Shown: piece by piece, positions 36,514 to 44,676 of the stretch
Position numbering within the stretch: position 1 is the first letter of the stretch
Layout of the letters: every line of letters begins with the position of its first letter
Assembly: GCF_041053105.1 (NCBI RefSeq)
Contig: NZ_CP163444.1
Coordinates: 6,728,501 to 6,792,500, forward strand
DNA: 64,000 bases
Direction: 5' to 3'
Source: Streptomyces sp. R44
GTDB taxonomy: Bacteria > Actinomycetota > Actinomycetes > Streptomycetales > Streptomycetaceae
The notes under the pieces: model-generated
Told to the model about the DNA's origin: nothing
Seen by the model: the letters and a program-made list of their open reading frames with translations, nothing else
Database searches by the model: none
Program-made: the position numbers and the translations under genes

Positions 36514-36587
36514 GCGTACGGCGTGCGCATCCAGCGTACAGGTCTCCGGGGTTGCGAACAGTGTGCGCAGATGCGTACAGTGTTCGC
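36514..36587. promoter_or_regulatory. Three copies of a 15-bp palindromic operator
   Basis: GCGTACGGCGTGCGC (36514), GCGAACAGTGTGCGC (36554) and GCGTACAGTGTTCGC (36573) share the dyad GCGnACnnnGTnCGC. Centres are 40 and 19 bases apart in the gap between the TetR and MFS starts. The arrangement fits autorepression plus control of the exporter. Confidence 0.65.
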
Positions 36588-36637
36588 ATCGAAGGGCGCT
36601 CCGAGGGGAGCGAACGAGACCCGAGGGGGAACTCCCG

Positions 36638-38146
36638 ATGGAAAGCCGCAACCCACGCCGCTGGTGGATCCTGGTCGTGCTCTGCCTCAGCACCCTGGTC
36701 CTGGTCGTCGACAGCATGGCGCTCACGGTCGCCGTACCGTCCATGACCGAGGACATCGGCGCGAGCGCCCAGGACATCCAGTGGATCCTGGACTCCTACA
36801 TCCTGGTCTTCGCGGGACTCCTGCTCACCTCGGGCAGCCTCGGCGACCGCTTCGGCCGCCGCAAGGTCATGGTCGTCGGCCTGCTGCTGTTCGGCGCGGC
36901 CTCACTCGCCGCCACGGTCTGCACCAGCCCCGGCGAGGTCATCGCCGCCCGCATCACCATGGGCGTCGGCGGCGCCCTGATCATGCCCTCGACGCTCTCC
37001 ATCCTCATCACCGTCTTCGACGAGGACGAGCGGCCCCGCGCCATGGCCGCCTGGGGCTCCGTGTCCATGCTCGGCCTCGTCGGCAGCCCCGTCCTCGGCG
37101 GCGTCCTGATCGACCACTTCTCCTGGCACTCGATCTTCTTCATCAACGTCCCGGTCGTCGCCCTCGCCGTCCTCGCCGCCCTCACCCTCATGCCCGAGTC
37201 GAAGGGCCCCTGGCAGAAGCCCGACCCGCTCGGCGCGATCCTCTCCGCCGTCGGCATGACCGCGCTGATCTGGTGGATCATCGAGATCCCGCAGCACGGC
37301 GCCTTCGAGGGCCGCTCGCTCCTCACCCTGGCCGTCGCGGTCGTCACCCTCGGCGGGTTCGTGATCTGGGAGAACGTCACCCCCGAGCCGATGGTGCCGC
37401 TGGTCCTCTTCAAGCACCGCAACTTCAGCGGCGGTTCGCTCTCGCTGACGCTCGTGCAGATCGCCAACGGCGGACTGCTCCTCGTCCTCACCCAGTACCT
37501 GCAGTTCGTCCTCGGCTACTCGCCCGTCAAGGCCGGCCTCGCCTTCGTCCCGCTCGCCGTCGCCGCCCTCATCGGCAACGGCGCCGGCGCCGGCCTCGCC
37601 GCCAGGATCGGCAACCGGCTCCTGATCCTCGCCGGCATGCTCGTCATGGCCGCCTCCTTCGCCCTGCTCACCACCGTCGACGCCCACTCCGGCTTCACCG
37701 TCCCGGCCATCGCCCTCGGCCTGCTCGGCCTCGGCGCCGGCCTCGCGATGCCCGCCGCCGTCGGCGCGCTGATGAGCACCATCCCCCAGGAGAAGGCCGG
37801 CGTCGGCTCCGCCCTCAACGACACCATCCAGCAGGCCGGCACCGCCCTCGGCATCGCCATCCTCGGCTCGCTCCTCACCAGCACCTACTCCTCCGAGATG
37901 CCGGCCGACGCCCCCGAGCAGGCCAAGCAGTCCATCGGCGGCGCCCTGGCCGCCGCCCAGGGCGACGCCGGACTGATCACCGCCGCCCGGGACGCCTTCA
38001 CCTCCTCGATGTCCACCACCTTCACCATCAGCGCCATCGGCGTCCTCGCGGCGGCCGTCCTCGCCACCCTGGTCATGCGGAACACCAAGCCCGCCGCCGG
38101 AGCCGACGAGGCCGAGGAGACCGAGGGGAAGGAACTCGTCGCCTGA
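36638..38146 (+). CDS. EmrB/QacA-type MFS drug transporter
   Basis: 502 aa from the ATG at 36638 with GAGGGGGA upstream. About 14 membrane segments; the DHA2 motifs are LVLVVDSMALTVAVPSM, QWILDSYILVFAGLLL and GSLGDRFGRRK (motif A), with GSPVLGGVLIDHFSWHSIFFINVP (motif C) in pieces. It exports lipophilic compounds by proton antiport. It is divergent from the TetR gene at 35762, shares its reading frame with the upstream stop-less MFS frame, and is followed by a strong terminator. Confidence 0.93.
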   Translation: MESRNPRRWWILVVLCLSTLVLVVDSMALTVAVPSMTEDIGASAQDIQWILDSYILVFAGLLLTSGSLGDRFGRRKVMVVGLLLFGAASLAATVCTSPGEVIAARITMGVGGALIMPSTLSILITVFDEDERPRAMAAWGSVSMLGLVGSPVLGGVLIDHFSWHSIFFINVPVVALAVLAALTLMPESKGPWQKPDPLGAILSAVGMTALIWWIIEIPQHGAFEGRSLLTLAVAVVTLGGFVIWENVTPEPMVPLVLFKHRNFSGGSLSLTLVQIANGGLLLVLTQYLQFVLGYSPVKAGLAFVPLAVAALIGNGAGAGLAARIGNRLLILAGMLVMAASFALLTTVDAHSGFTVPAIALGLLGLGAGLAMPAAVGALMSTIPQEKAGVGSALNDTIQQAGTALGIAILGSLLTSTYSSEMPADAPEQAKQSIGGALAAAQGDAGLITAARDAFTSSMSTTFTISAIGVLAAAVLATLVMRNTKPAAGADEAEETEGKELVA

Positions 38147-38159
38147 CACCCGGCCCCAC

Positions 38160-38195
38160 GGAAGAGCCGGCACCCCCAGGGGTGCCGGCTCTTCC
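38160..38195 (+). terminator. Terminator after the drug transporter
   Basis: Perfect 17-bp arms (38160-38176 and 38179-38195) with a minimal 2-base centre lie 13 bases after the stop. Confidence 0.85.
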
Positions 38196-38278
38196 ACCTG
38201 CCCCAGATGGATGCCTCTCGCCCCGACTGTGGAGTGTTCGACCGGGTCACGGGGGCTCTTCCGGCCATAGTGCGGCCC

Positions 38279-39520
38279 ATGACCCCCACCACCCCCAGCA
38301 GGAACCGGGCCCGCGCGGCCCTCCTCTGCGCCGCTCTCCTCGCCCTCACCGTCCAGACCGCTGCCGCCGCCCCCGCGGTCACATCGGACCCCGGCGGCCC
38401 CGGACATGGCGGCCGGGACTGCGTGCGGACCGAGCGGCCCCTCGACGGCAAGGCCCGCCGGATCCTGGACATCACCCGCAAGGCCAAGGCCGACCTCAAG
38501 CTCAAGTCCGTCGAGCTGCGCGTCACCATCGACGGCCGCGAGGTCGTCACCGACGCCCTCGGCGAGTCCATGACCGGCGTCCCCGCCGAGCCGGACATGC
38601 ACTTCCGGGCAGGCTCCGTCGCCTTCGCCCACATCGGCACCGCCCTCCTCCAACTGGTCGAGGAGGGCAGGGTCGACCTCGACGACACCGTGGAGCAGTG
38701 GCTGCCCACCGTGCCGAAGGCGGACCGGATCACCCTGCGGATGCTGGCCACCAACACCACCGGACTCCACGACTACGTCACCGACCCGGCCTTCGACGCC
38801 GAGCTGACGGCGCACCCGTTCCGCCAGTGGACCCCGGCCCAGCTCCTCGCGTACCCCTACAGCCACTCCTTCTGGTACGAGCCGGGCAAGAGCTGGAGCT
38901 ACTCCCACGCCAACTACCTCCTCCTCGTCGCCGCGCTCGAGAAGATCACCGGCACCCGCATCGACGAGCTCGTGAGGGAACGCGTCACCGGCCCCCTCGG
39001 CATGCGCGACACCCGGAACAACTTCACCCCCGACATCCCGCGCCCCGTCCTGCACGCCTTCACCTCGGACCGCGGCTTCTACGAGGAATCCACCTTCTGG
39101 AACCCCTCGTGGACCACCGCTCCCGGCGCGGTCATCACCACCCACATCTGCGACCTGGCCACGTCGGCGCGGGCCATCGGCAGCGGCGAACTCCTCTCGT
39201 ACCGCTCGTACCGCACACTGCTCGACCCGGGCACGGTCGGCCTCGGCGGCGCGTCCGCCACCTGCCCCGCCTCGATCTGCCTCAAGCAGACCGAGGCGAA
39301 GCACTTCGGCCTCGGTGTCATCGTCGTCAACGGGTGGGTGCTGCAGAACCCGTCGTTCTCCGGGTACGCGGCGATCCAGGCGTACCTTCCGTCGAAGGGG
39401 CTCGCCCTCGCGGTCTCCGCGACGAAGAACCCCGGCACCCCCGACGGCAACATGGCCGAGGTGGTCGCCCAGCGCATCGCGGCCGCGCTGGCCCCGAACG
39501 ACCCGCTGGCGATCACCTGA
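38279..39520 (+). CDS. Secreted beta-lactamase/DD-peptidase-fold protein, probably inactive
   Basis: 413 aa with an N-terminal Sec signal peptide (ALLCAALLALTVQTAAAAPA). The fold of the serine beta-lactamase/D-Ala-D-Ala carboxypeptidase family is clear: LLQLVEEGRVDLDDTVEQWLP, LATNTTGLHDYV, LLVAALEKITGT, VTGPLGMRDT. All three catalytic motifs are altered, however. SxxK reads Ser113-Val-Ala-Phe116, the YxN tyrosine motif reads Tyr-Ser-His near 208-210, and the expected HTGG/KTG near the C-terminus is replaced by NPSFSGY. It is therefore more likely a binding or regulatory protein than a hydrolase. It is transcribed alone. Confidence 0.85.
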   Translation: MTPTTPSRNRARAALLCAALLALTVQTAAAAPAVTSDPGGPGHGGRDCVRTERPLDGKARRILDITRKAKADLKLKSVELRVTIDGREVVTDALGESMTGVPAEPDMHFRAGSVAFAHIGTALLQLVEEGRVDLDDTVEQWLPTVPKADRITLRMLATNTTGLHDYVTDPAFDAELTAHPFRQWTPAQLLAYPYSHSFWYEPGKSWSYSHANYLLLVAALEKITGTRIDELVRERVTGPLGMRDTRNNFTPDIPRPVLHAFTSDRGFYEESTFWNPSWTTAPGAVITTHICDLATSARAIGSGELLSYRSYRTLLDPGTVGLGGASATCPASICLKQTEAKHFGLGVIVVNGWVLQNPSFSGYAAIQAYLPSKGLALAVSATKNPGTPDGNMAEVVAQRIAAALAPNDPLAIT

Positions 39521-39550
39521 TCCATCGTCAGGAGCGTGACGAGGCACGCC

Positions 39551-39573
39551 CGGTCCCGGGCGAACCGGGACCG
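39551..39573 (+). terminator. Hairpin after the beta-lactamase-fold gene
   Basis: CGGTCCCGG and CCGGGACCG flank a GCGAA loop, 31 bases past the stop. The remaining bases to 39739 show no gene. Confidence 0.55.
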
Positions 39574-39739
39574 TACCGTGCCCCTGGGACTCCCCGCGAC
39601 GCGGCCACGCCGGCCTCGGGGGGATGCGGGCCCGGCAGCCGGTGCCGTCCGCACCTTGCCGGGATCCGGCATGACGTACGCCAGTGGATCCCGGCTAGCG
39701 TGCCCGCGGCGCATGGGGTGCCGGTGAAAGGGGGGCGTG

Positions 39740-40255
39740 ATGTTTCTGCTGGTGTGGGGGGTGTTCGCGACGGCCTTCGGCTGGGTCGTCGCGACGGATT
39801 TCCGGGGTGCGGCCCGCCGCCTGCACGCGATGTCCCGCGCGGCCACGCCCTTCGGGGGCGCCGGGACATCGACCCCGGGAGTCGGCTTCCTCCGTCTCCT
39901 GGCGGGAGTGTTCGCCCTGGTCGGTCCCGTAGTCCTGGGCTCCGGGCTCGTCGGCCTGTGGCGCGGCGAGGAGGGGCCGGGGAAGATGCCCGCGCCCCCC
40001 GTCGAGTTCGTCGTGGTGGAGGCGCTCGTCGCCGGTGTCTTCCTGTGGAGGGCATGGCGCCGCTCCGGCCTGCTGCGCCGCGCGTGGGACGCCGGCACCG
40101 GTCCGCGGCGGGCCGCCGTGGCCGGCCTCACGACGGCGTTCCTCGCCTTCGTCGTGACGCTCGGCCTCGGCTGGGGGACCTGGATGATGACGAGCTGGCT
40201 GGTCGGCGGCCTGTGCGGGGTCTCTCTGCTGGTGGGCGGTCGCGGGCAGCGGTGA
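39740..40255 (+). CDS. Small membrane protein of unknown function
   Basis: 171 aa; ATG at 39740 or the adjacent GTG at 39737, both after AAAGGGGGG. Hydrophobic segments at about residues 2-20, 50-72, 84-100 and 122-165 suggest four to five membrane helices with a basic loop (WRAWRRSGLLRRAW). No family is recognised. It stands alone; the following 290 bases hold a short hairpin and no gene. Confidence 0.6.
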   Translation: MFLLVWGVFATAFGWVVATDFRGAARRLHAMSRAATPFGGAGTSTPGVGFLRLLAGVFALVGPVVLGSGLVGLWRGEEGPGKMPAPPVEFVVVEALVAGVFLWRAWRRSGLLRRAWDAGTGPRRAAVAGLTTAFLAFVVTLGLGWGTWMMTSWLVGGLCGVSLLVGGRGQR

Positions 40256-40258
40256 GGT

Positions 40259-40276
40259 CTCGCCCGGGTGGGCGAG
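40259..40276 (+). terminator. Short hairpin after the membrane protein gene
   Basis: CTCGCCC and GGGCGAG around GGGT follow the stop by three bases. The stretch 40277-40549 shows no other gene or clear signal. Confidence 0.4.
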
Positions 40277-40549
40277 GTGCGCCCGGACCCCGCTGTCCAG
40301 CGGCACGACGGCCCCTCGTCGCCGGGCGGGCGCCAGGACGCGCCGGTGAGGGGGTGACGGGGGGACGACCAGGACGGCGGGGCGTGGCCGGGCTCGCGCC
40401 GACGAGCAGCGCGAGCCCGGCCCGCTGCGCGGGGAGCAGTCGGAGCGGGGTGCCGGGAGGAGTCGTACGCGGGGCGTGTCGGCTCCCGCGCGCCGGCGGG
40501 CAGGTGGTTACGTGGCCGCGAACCCGTCGAGCCCAGCGAGGAGAACACC

Positions 40550-40936
40550 ATGCGGATCCACGTGACCAGCGTCTTCGTCGACGACCAGGACAAGGCCCTG
40601 AGCTTCTACACGGAGAAGCTGGGCTTCGTGAAGAAGACCGAGGTCCCCCTCGGCGACTACCGCTGGCTGACCGTCGTCTCGCCGGAGAACCCGGACGGCA
40701 CCGAGCTGCTCCTGGAGCCCGACGCGCACCCCGCCGCCAAGGCGTACACGAGGGCGCTCGTCGCGGACGGCATCCCGGCCACCTCCTTCGCCGTGGACGA
40801 CGTCCGCGCCGAGTACGAGCGGCTGCGTGCCCTCGGTGTCCGCTTCACTCAGGAGCCGACGGAGGCGGGCCCGGTCACCATCGCGGTGCTGGACGACACC
40901 TGCGGCAACTTCATCCAGATCGTCCAGCTGTCCTAG
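40550..40936 (+). CDS. VOC (glyoxalase/bleomycin resistance) family protein
   Basis: 128 aa, one VOC module of two beta-alpha-beta-beta-beta units: HVTSVFVDDQDKALSFYTEKLGF, then VDDVRAEYERLRALGVRFTQEP and DTCGNFIQIVQ. Metal-binding positions are plausible at His4 and Glu near the middle (TELLLEP) but the enzyme type cannot be assigned. A GAGGAG site precedes the ATG. It converges with the deiminase gene, the stops 11 bases apart. Confidence 0.85.
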   Translation: MRIHVTSVFVDDQDKALSFYTEKLGFVKKTEVPLGDYRWLTVVSPENPDGTELLLEPDAHPAAKAYTRALVADGIPATSFAVDDVRAEYERLRALGVRFTQEPTEAGPVTIAVLDDTCGNFIQIVQLS

Positions 40937-40947
40937 CCGTCCCGCGA

Positions 40948-42120
40948 TCAGGCGGCCGGCTTGCCGGGCTGGTCGTGGGTCGAGCAGTGGATGCCACCGC
41001 CGCCGGACGCGATCGTGTCGATCGGGATCTGCACGACCTCGCGCTTGGGGAAGTGGTCCTGGAGGATGCCGCGGGCGCGGTCGTCGGCCTTCTCGTCACC
41101 GAACTTCGGCATGAAGACGGAGTCGTTCGCGACGTAGAAGTTGGCGTACGTCGACACGAAGTCGTCGCCCTGGCCGGTGATCCGGTCGAGGTCGGGCTGC
41201 GGCAGGTCGATGATCTCGAAGCGCCGGCCGCGGGCGTCGGTGGCCTTCTCCAGGACCGCGCGGGCCTGGTCCGCCGAGCGGGACCAGGAGTCCGGGGGAG
41301 TGCCGGGGAAGGCCTGGTCGAGCAGGACCACACCGGGCGCGGTGAACCGCACGAGGCTGTCGACGTGCGCGTCGGTGATGTCCTGGCCGCGGACGCCCGC
41401 GAGCCAGACCACCTTCTCCACGCCGAGCGTCTCGATCAGCTCGTCCTCGATCTGGTCCCGGGTCTTCCCGCGGTTGCGGTTGTTGTTGACGATCGAGCTC
41501 TCGGTGACGAGGAGGGTGCCCTCGCCGTCGGTCTCGAAGGAGCCGCCCTCGGCGGTGAGCGGCGCCACCTCGCGGGGGATGCCGTACTTGGCGAGGAGCC
41601 TGCGCCCGACCAGGGCGTCGTTGTCGTGCGTCTGCTTGTTGCCCCAGCCGTTGAAGTTGAAGTCGATGCCGACGAGCTCGCCGTCGTCCTCCACGAAGAC
41701 GGGGACGATGTCGCGGGCCCACAGGTCGTCGACGGGCATCGGGATGACCTCGACCTGCGAGCCGCAGGCCTTCTGGGCCGCGGCCTGCTGGGCCGGGCGG
41801 GCCATCATCACGACCGCCTCGTACTCGGACACGGCCCGGGCGATGCGGGCGATGTCCTCCCGTACGGAGGGGAGCTCCTCCCCCCAGACGGAGTCGAGCG
41901 CCGGCCAGGACATGAAGGTCCGGGTGTGGCTCTCCCATTCGGCGCCGAAGCGGCGCACGCCGTCCGCGGTGGGGGAGGCCGGAGTGCGGCTCGTGCCGGG
42001 GGCGGTACCGCCCTGCGCGGCCTCCTCGGGGCCGCAGGCGGCCGCGCCGAGGGCGAGGGCTCCGCCGATTCCGGCGAAGGCCCGCAGGGCGGTGCGGCGG
42101 GAGGGGGAACGGTGGGACAC
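40948..42120 (-). CDS. Exported agmatine deiminase/peptidyl-arginine deiminase-family lipoprotein
   Basis: 390 aa. The N-terminus has SRRTALRAFAGIGGALALGA followed by AAC, a twin-arginine signal with lipobox, so the enzyme is attached outside the membrane. The mature part is a guanidino-group-modifying enzyme: PVDDLWARDIVPVF, EGGSFETDG, TDAHVDSL (His) and GGGGIHCSTHDQP (nucleophilic Cys). It probably converts agmatine to N-carbamoylputrescine. The gene is divergent from a Ser/Thr kinase with matching operator-like sequences on both sides. Export of this enzyme is unusual compared with cytoplasmic AguA. Confidence 0.9.
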   Translation of the reverse strand: MSHRSPSRRTALRAFAGIGGALALGAAACGPEEAAQGGTAPGTSRTPASPTADGVRRFGAEWESHTRTFMSWPALDSVWGEELPSVREDIARIARAVSEYEAVVMMARPAQQAAAQKACGSQVEVIPMPVDDLWARDIVPVFVEDDGELVGIDFNFNGWGNKQTHDNDALVGRRLLAKYGIPREVAPLTAEGGSFETDGEGTLLVTESSIVNNNRNRGKTRDQIEDELIETLGVEKVVWLAGVRGQDITDAHVDSLVRFTAPGVVLLDQAFPGTPPDSWSRSADQARAVLEKATDARGRRFEIIDLPQPDLDRITGQGDDFVSTYANFYVANDSVFMPKFGDEKADDRARGILQDHFPKREVVQIPIDTIASGGGGIHCSTHDQPGKPAA

Positions 42121-42283
42121 GGTGTACTCCGATCATGGGCTGGCGAGACTGTCCGGCGGCGGGCGGATCGCGTGACGCGCGCGGCGGCGGGAATCGCGGG
42201 CCTGGCCTCACACGGTGGCGGGCGCCCGGGGACGGGCGTCGCGGGAGGCGTGAGTGGGGGTGGCCGTCGACGCCACTCTGACA

Positions 42284-42303
42284 CTGACCGGATTTTCAGT
42301 CAA
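42284..42303 (-). promoter_or_regulatory. Operator-like palindrome before the deiminase gene
   Basis: On the minus strand this reads TTGACTGAAAATCCGGTCAG, with TTGAC/GTCA symmetry, 163 bases upstream of the deiminase start. It shares TTGACTGAAA-N4-GGTCA with the site at 42413. Confidence 0.5.
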
Positions 42304-42412
42304 ATGGCCGCACCGTACGGCGAGCATGGTGTCGCCCGGTCGGCGCAGGGGTCCTCGGACGCGTCCGCATGCACTTTGATCAGCCCTTCCGTACCGATCC
42401 GTCCCTCTCGTA

Positions 42413-42432
42413 TTGACTGAAACTTTGGTCAA
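42413..42432 (+). promoter_or_regulatory. Operator-like palindrome before the kinase gene
   Basis: TTGACTGAAACTTTGGTCAA, paired at 7 of 10 positions, lies 15 bases before the kinase ATG. With the inverted copy at 42284 it brackets the 327-base divergent promoter region. The TetR encoded at 44060 is a candidate binder. Confidence 0.5.
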
Positions 42433-42447
42433 CGGCACGATCGAGCC

Positions 42448-43992
42448 ATGTCCTCCACGTATCCACCCGGGCCGCGGCCGGCCCACGCGCCGCCGACGCC
42501 CGACGACCCCCGAGAGATCGGCGGCTACCGGATCCAGGCCCGGCTCGGCGCCGGTGGCATGGGTGTCGTCTACCTCGCCCACACCCCGGGCGGGCGGCCC
42601 ATCGCCCTCAAGGCGGTGCGCGAGGACTTCGCCGCCGACCCCGAGTTCCGGCGGCGCTTCGCCCAGGAGGTCGCCAGCGCGAGCCGCATCCACGGCCTCT
42701 TCACCGCGCAGGTGGTGGACCACGGAGCCGACGACCGCGTCCCCTGGCTCGCCACCGCCTACGTCCCCGGCCCCTCCCTCCAGCAGGTCGTCGAGCGCCA
42801 CGGCCCGCTCCCCGTCCGTACGGTGCTGCTCCTCGTCGCCGGGATCGCGGAGGCCCTCCAGGCCATCCACAGCGCGGGCGTCGTCCACCGCGACCTCAAG
42901 CCGGCCAACGTCCTGATCGCCGAGGACGGCCCCCGCGTCATCGACTTCGGCATCGCACGGGCCGCCGACGCCACCGGGCTCACCGGCACCGGCCTGCGGA
43001 TCGGCACCGCCGCGTACATGGCGCCCGAGCAGGCCCTCGGCCTCGCCGTGACGCCCGCGACCGACGTCTTCGCGCTCGGCGCGCTCGCCGCGTACGTGGC
43101 CGGGGGCGCGCTGCCGTTCGGCACCGGCCCCGAGTCGGCCGCGCTGTACCGCGTGGTCCACGAGCCGGCCGACCTCTCCCACGTGCCCGCCGAGCTGCAC
43201 GCCCTCCTGGAACGCTGCCTCGCCAAGCACCCCGAGGAGCGCCCCGCCCCCGCCGAACTGATCGCCGCCGCGCACGCGCACCCGGCCGTCGGCCCCGCCC
43301 CGGAGTTCACCGAGGGCTGGCTGCCGGGCGCGGTACGACGGGAGCTGCCGGGCGGGTCCGGCTGGGGGGCGCCCGACTCCACCCGTACGCCGGCGCCCAC
43401 GCTCCACGACCGGCCCACCCACGTCGCCGCGGCCGTCCCCGTACCCACGCAGCGGGTCCCGGAGCCCCGCCCCGGGGACGACCGCACCCCGGCCGAACCC
43501 CCCTCGCGCCGGTCGCGTCGCCGTCGCGGGCGTACGGCCCTGATCGCGGGCGCCGCCGTCGGCCTGCTCGCGGTCGCGGCCGGGGCCGTGTACTACCTCG
43601 ACGGGACCGGGGAACCGTCCTTCACACCGGGATACGCCGACGTCGAACTGACCGCCGCCGACGACGGGTACGAGTTCGACCTCGGCGCCGGGAAGGTGGT
43701 CCCCGCCGAGTCCTCCGACTGGTACCTGACGCGCGAGAAGGGGGCCTTCGTGCTGCCCGAGGAGGCGGACGCCTTCGTCGCCTCCGGATACGTGCTGAGC
43801 GCCGAGGACTGCGAGCGGGGCATCGAGACGGAACCCGTCACGAGCCTCCCCCTCGACGACCTCGGCGACGACCGGCCCTTCTGCGTCCGCAGTCCCGACG
43901 CCCGGCGGCTCGTCATCGCCCGGCTCGTCGAAGGAGCGCCGGGCCAGGGCCCGGTCACCGTGGTCCTGAGCCAGTACCGGAAGGACGGCTGA
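42448..43992 (+). CDS. Membrane Ser/Thr protein kinase
   Basis: 514 aa. The catalytic domain (residues about 25-290) has LGAGGMGVVY, the ATP Lys in IALKAV, VVHRDLKPANVLI, VIDFGIARA and MAPEQ, all active-type. A Pro-rich juxtamembrane linker leads to one membrane helix (about 365-387, TALIAGAAVGLLAVAAGAVYY). An external domain of roughly 125 residues follows, without PASTA repeats. The external domain is unrecognised and has two Cys (EDCERG, PFCVRS) that could form a disulfide. The gene is divergent from the exported deiminase. Confidence 0.92.
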   Translation: MSSTYPPGPRPAHAPPTPDDPREIGGYRIQARLGAGGMGVVYLAHTPGGRPIALKAVREDFAADPEFRRRFAQEVASASRIHGLFTAQVVDHGADDRVPWLATAYVPGPSLQQVVERHGPLPVRTVLLLVAGIAEALQAIHSAGVVHRDLKPANVLIAEDGPRVIDFGIARAADATGLTGTGLRIGTAAYMAPEQALGLAVTPATDVFALGALAAYVAGGALPFGTGPESAALYRVVHEPADLSHVPAELHALLERCLAKHPEERPAPAELIAAAHAHPAVGPAPEFTEGWLPGAVRRELPGGSGWGAPDSTRTPAPTLHDRPTHVAAAVPVPTQRVPEPRPGDDRTPAEPPSRRSRRRRGRTALIAGAAVGLLAVAAGAVYYLDGTGEPSFTPGYADVELTAADDGYEFDLGAGKVVPAESSDWYLTREKGAFVLPEEADAFVASGYVLSAEDCERGIETEPVTSLPLDDLGDDRPFCVRSPDARRLVIARLVEGAPGQGPVTVVLSQYRKDG

Positions 43993-44059
43993 GCGGACGG
44001 CGGGCGGACGGGCGCCATGGTCGATCACTCCGTGCGCCGCTCCGGATAGGGTTCACGGC

Positions 44060-44665
44060 ATGGCGTCTCGTAGTACTCAGATCCTTGAAGCGGCCGCCCG
44101 GGTGATCGCCCGGCGCGGGGTCCGAGGGCTCCGCGTGGAGGAACTGGCCGCCGAGGCCGGGGTCTCCACCGGCCTGATCTACTACCACTTCAAGGACCGC
44201 ACCGGAATCCTGCGCCACACGCTCGAGTTCATCAACGACCGCGCCGAGCGCTACACCACCGAGCGGGGCGCCGACGCCGAGCCCCTCGGCCCGCGCGAGG
44301 AGCTCGACCAGGTCCTCCTCCTGGAGCTCCAGGACATCCCGGTGGTGCGGGAGAACAGCTCGGCCTGGGGCGAGCTGCGGGCGAGCGCCGTCTTCGACCC
44401 CGTCCTGCGCGAGGACCTCACCCGCGCGACCCTGGTGTGGGTCCAGGAGGTGGCCGGGCTCCTGGGGCAGGTGCGGCCCATGGCGTCCGCTGCCGCGCTC
44501 GCCGCCGCGGCGGAGCGGCTGACCGCCCTCCTCGAAGGCCTGAGCATGCGCTGGCTGAGCGGCGGCCTGATGATCGACCACGCGCGCACCCTCATGCGGG
44601 AGGCCGTCGAGGTGGAACTGGCCCGGCTGGGCGGGCCCTCCGAGGAGCCCGGCCCGCGCCCGTAG
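44060..44665 (+). CDS. TetR family regulator
   Basis: 201 aa. HTH: QILEAAARVIARRGVRGLRVEELAAEAGVSTGLIYYHFKDRTGIL, read in pieces, is standard TetR_N. The ligand domain is helical with no named subfamily. It follows the kinase gene by 67 bases and converges with the permease gene. TetR genes close to polyamine or amino acid genes often respond to such compounds. It may bind the two TTGACTGAAA sites upstream (inference). Confidence 0.85.
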   Translation: MASRSTQILEAAARVIARRGVRGLRVEELAAEAGVSTGLIYYHFKDRTGILRHTLEFINDRAERYTTERGADAEPLGPREELDQVLLLELQDIPVVRENSSAWGELRASAVFDPVLREDLTRATLVWVQEVAGLLGQVRPMASAAALAAAAERLTALLEGLSMRWLSGGLMIDHARTLMREAVEVELARLGGPSEEPGPRP

Positions 44666-44676
44666 GACGTCCCGGC

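Noticed and set aside
36523..42420. A 1,965-codon open frame on the plus strand
   Set aside because: It runs out of register through the MFS, beta-lactamase-fold and deiminase genes; the sequence is Arg/Pro-rich shadow coding.
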